A DNA stretch of 64,000 nt, taken from contig JAFGLJ010000028.1 in NCBI GenBank assembly GCA_016928075.1, positions 17,490 through 81,489 of the forward strand. The letters run 5' to 3'. The first letter of the stretch is position 1. The number at the start of each line of letters is the position of its first letter. Below, piece after piece: positions 63,945 to 64,000 of the stretch. Origin of the DNA: Bacteroidales bacterium (GTDB lineage: Bacteria; Bacteroidota; Bacteroidia; Bacteroidales; VadinHA17). Both the position numbers and the translations under genes were made by a program. The notes under the pieces were generated by a model, which saw only the letters and a list, made by a program, of their open reading frames with translations, was not told the DNA's origin and made no database searches.

Positions 63945-64000
63945 GTACAAAGGAAAAAGTACAAAGGAAAAAGTACAAAGGAAAAAGTACAAAGGAAAAA
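63945..64000. repeat. 14-bp tandem repeat at the right edge
   Basis: GTACAAAGGAAAAA repeats four times without a mismatch and reaches the window end, so more copies may follow. It lies 44 nt upstream of the MBL-fold start codon (minus strand). Confidence 0.9.

Noticed and set aside
1..64000. tRNA, rRNA or prophage genes
   Set aside because: No cloverleaf with a T-loop GTTC core, rRNA segment, integrase, capsid or terminase sequence was recognised while reading both strands by eye.

Overview
The window looks like one chromosomal stretch of a Bacteroidota bacterium (Bacteroidales-like, probably uncultured). Support: a SusC/SusD outer-membrane import pair, many small lipoproteins, PorT-type beta-barrels, a GldL-like membrane motif, promoter elements fitting the Bacteroidota -7 consensus TAnnTTTG, AT-rich gene starts with weak ribosome binding sites, and intergenic heptamer and palindrome repeats. 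I see no rRNA, tRNA, CRISPR array, integrase or transposase. Start codons were checked by hand; several long reading frames begin at a non-ATG codon upstream of the better ATG.

Left edge (1-5121, minus strand): a run clpC-like AAA+ ATPase with a C-terminal zinc ribbon -> YbjN-like/four-TM membrane protein -> DUF4062-STAND NTPase, the last cut by the window edge. This is the best candidate for an undescribed (defence- or stress-like) system. From 5507 to 9335 follow a terpene-synthase-like all-alpha protein, a DUF3795 protein, a secreted Ntn hydrolase with MORN-like repeats and an AT-rich HTH-like orphan.

9523-27088 (plus strand): a nutrient-acquisition locus with SusC, SusD, a Calx-beta-like lipoprotein, then a 100-nt inverted-repeat element and a chain of aminotransferase, S41-like lipoprotein, dicarboxylate/amino-acid:cation symporter, sortilin-like BNR protein, SelA-like PLP enzyme, TPR lipoprotein, isoaspartyl peptidase/asparaginase and a decayed M14 carboxypeptidase. 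The gene set points to uptake and breakdown of peptides or amino-acid conjugates rather than glycans.

27194-34694: a small membrane protein, an M49-type peptidase lipoprotein, a PadR regulator with an operator-like palindrome and its HAAS/GldL-like membrane partner, a GHL10 - GH171 (DUF1343) fusion acting on cell wall or glycan, and a VOC protein. 34816-43558: two large orphan proteins, a BKACE (DUF849) and GNAT pair, an M24-fold protein lacking two metal ligands, a TraB/GumN lipoprotein and an alpha/beta hydrolase. 43691-54822: a double-barrel OMP and BNR lipoprotein, TerC, a tricorn-like protease, a flavin reductase-like protein, a serine hydrolase remnant and UPF0182. 54991-63901: a methyltransferase/ATP-grasp fusion next to a 39-residue membrane protein and a divergent AstE-like deacylase, two secreted proteins, an ECF sigma factor with a PepSY-like partner, a methyltransferase and an MBL-fold hydrolase.

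Many gaps carry short tandem repeats (GGGAGCA heptamers at three places, a nonamer, a 14-mer) or GC-rich hairpins, often between converging genes or just after a stop codon.
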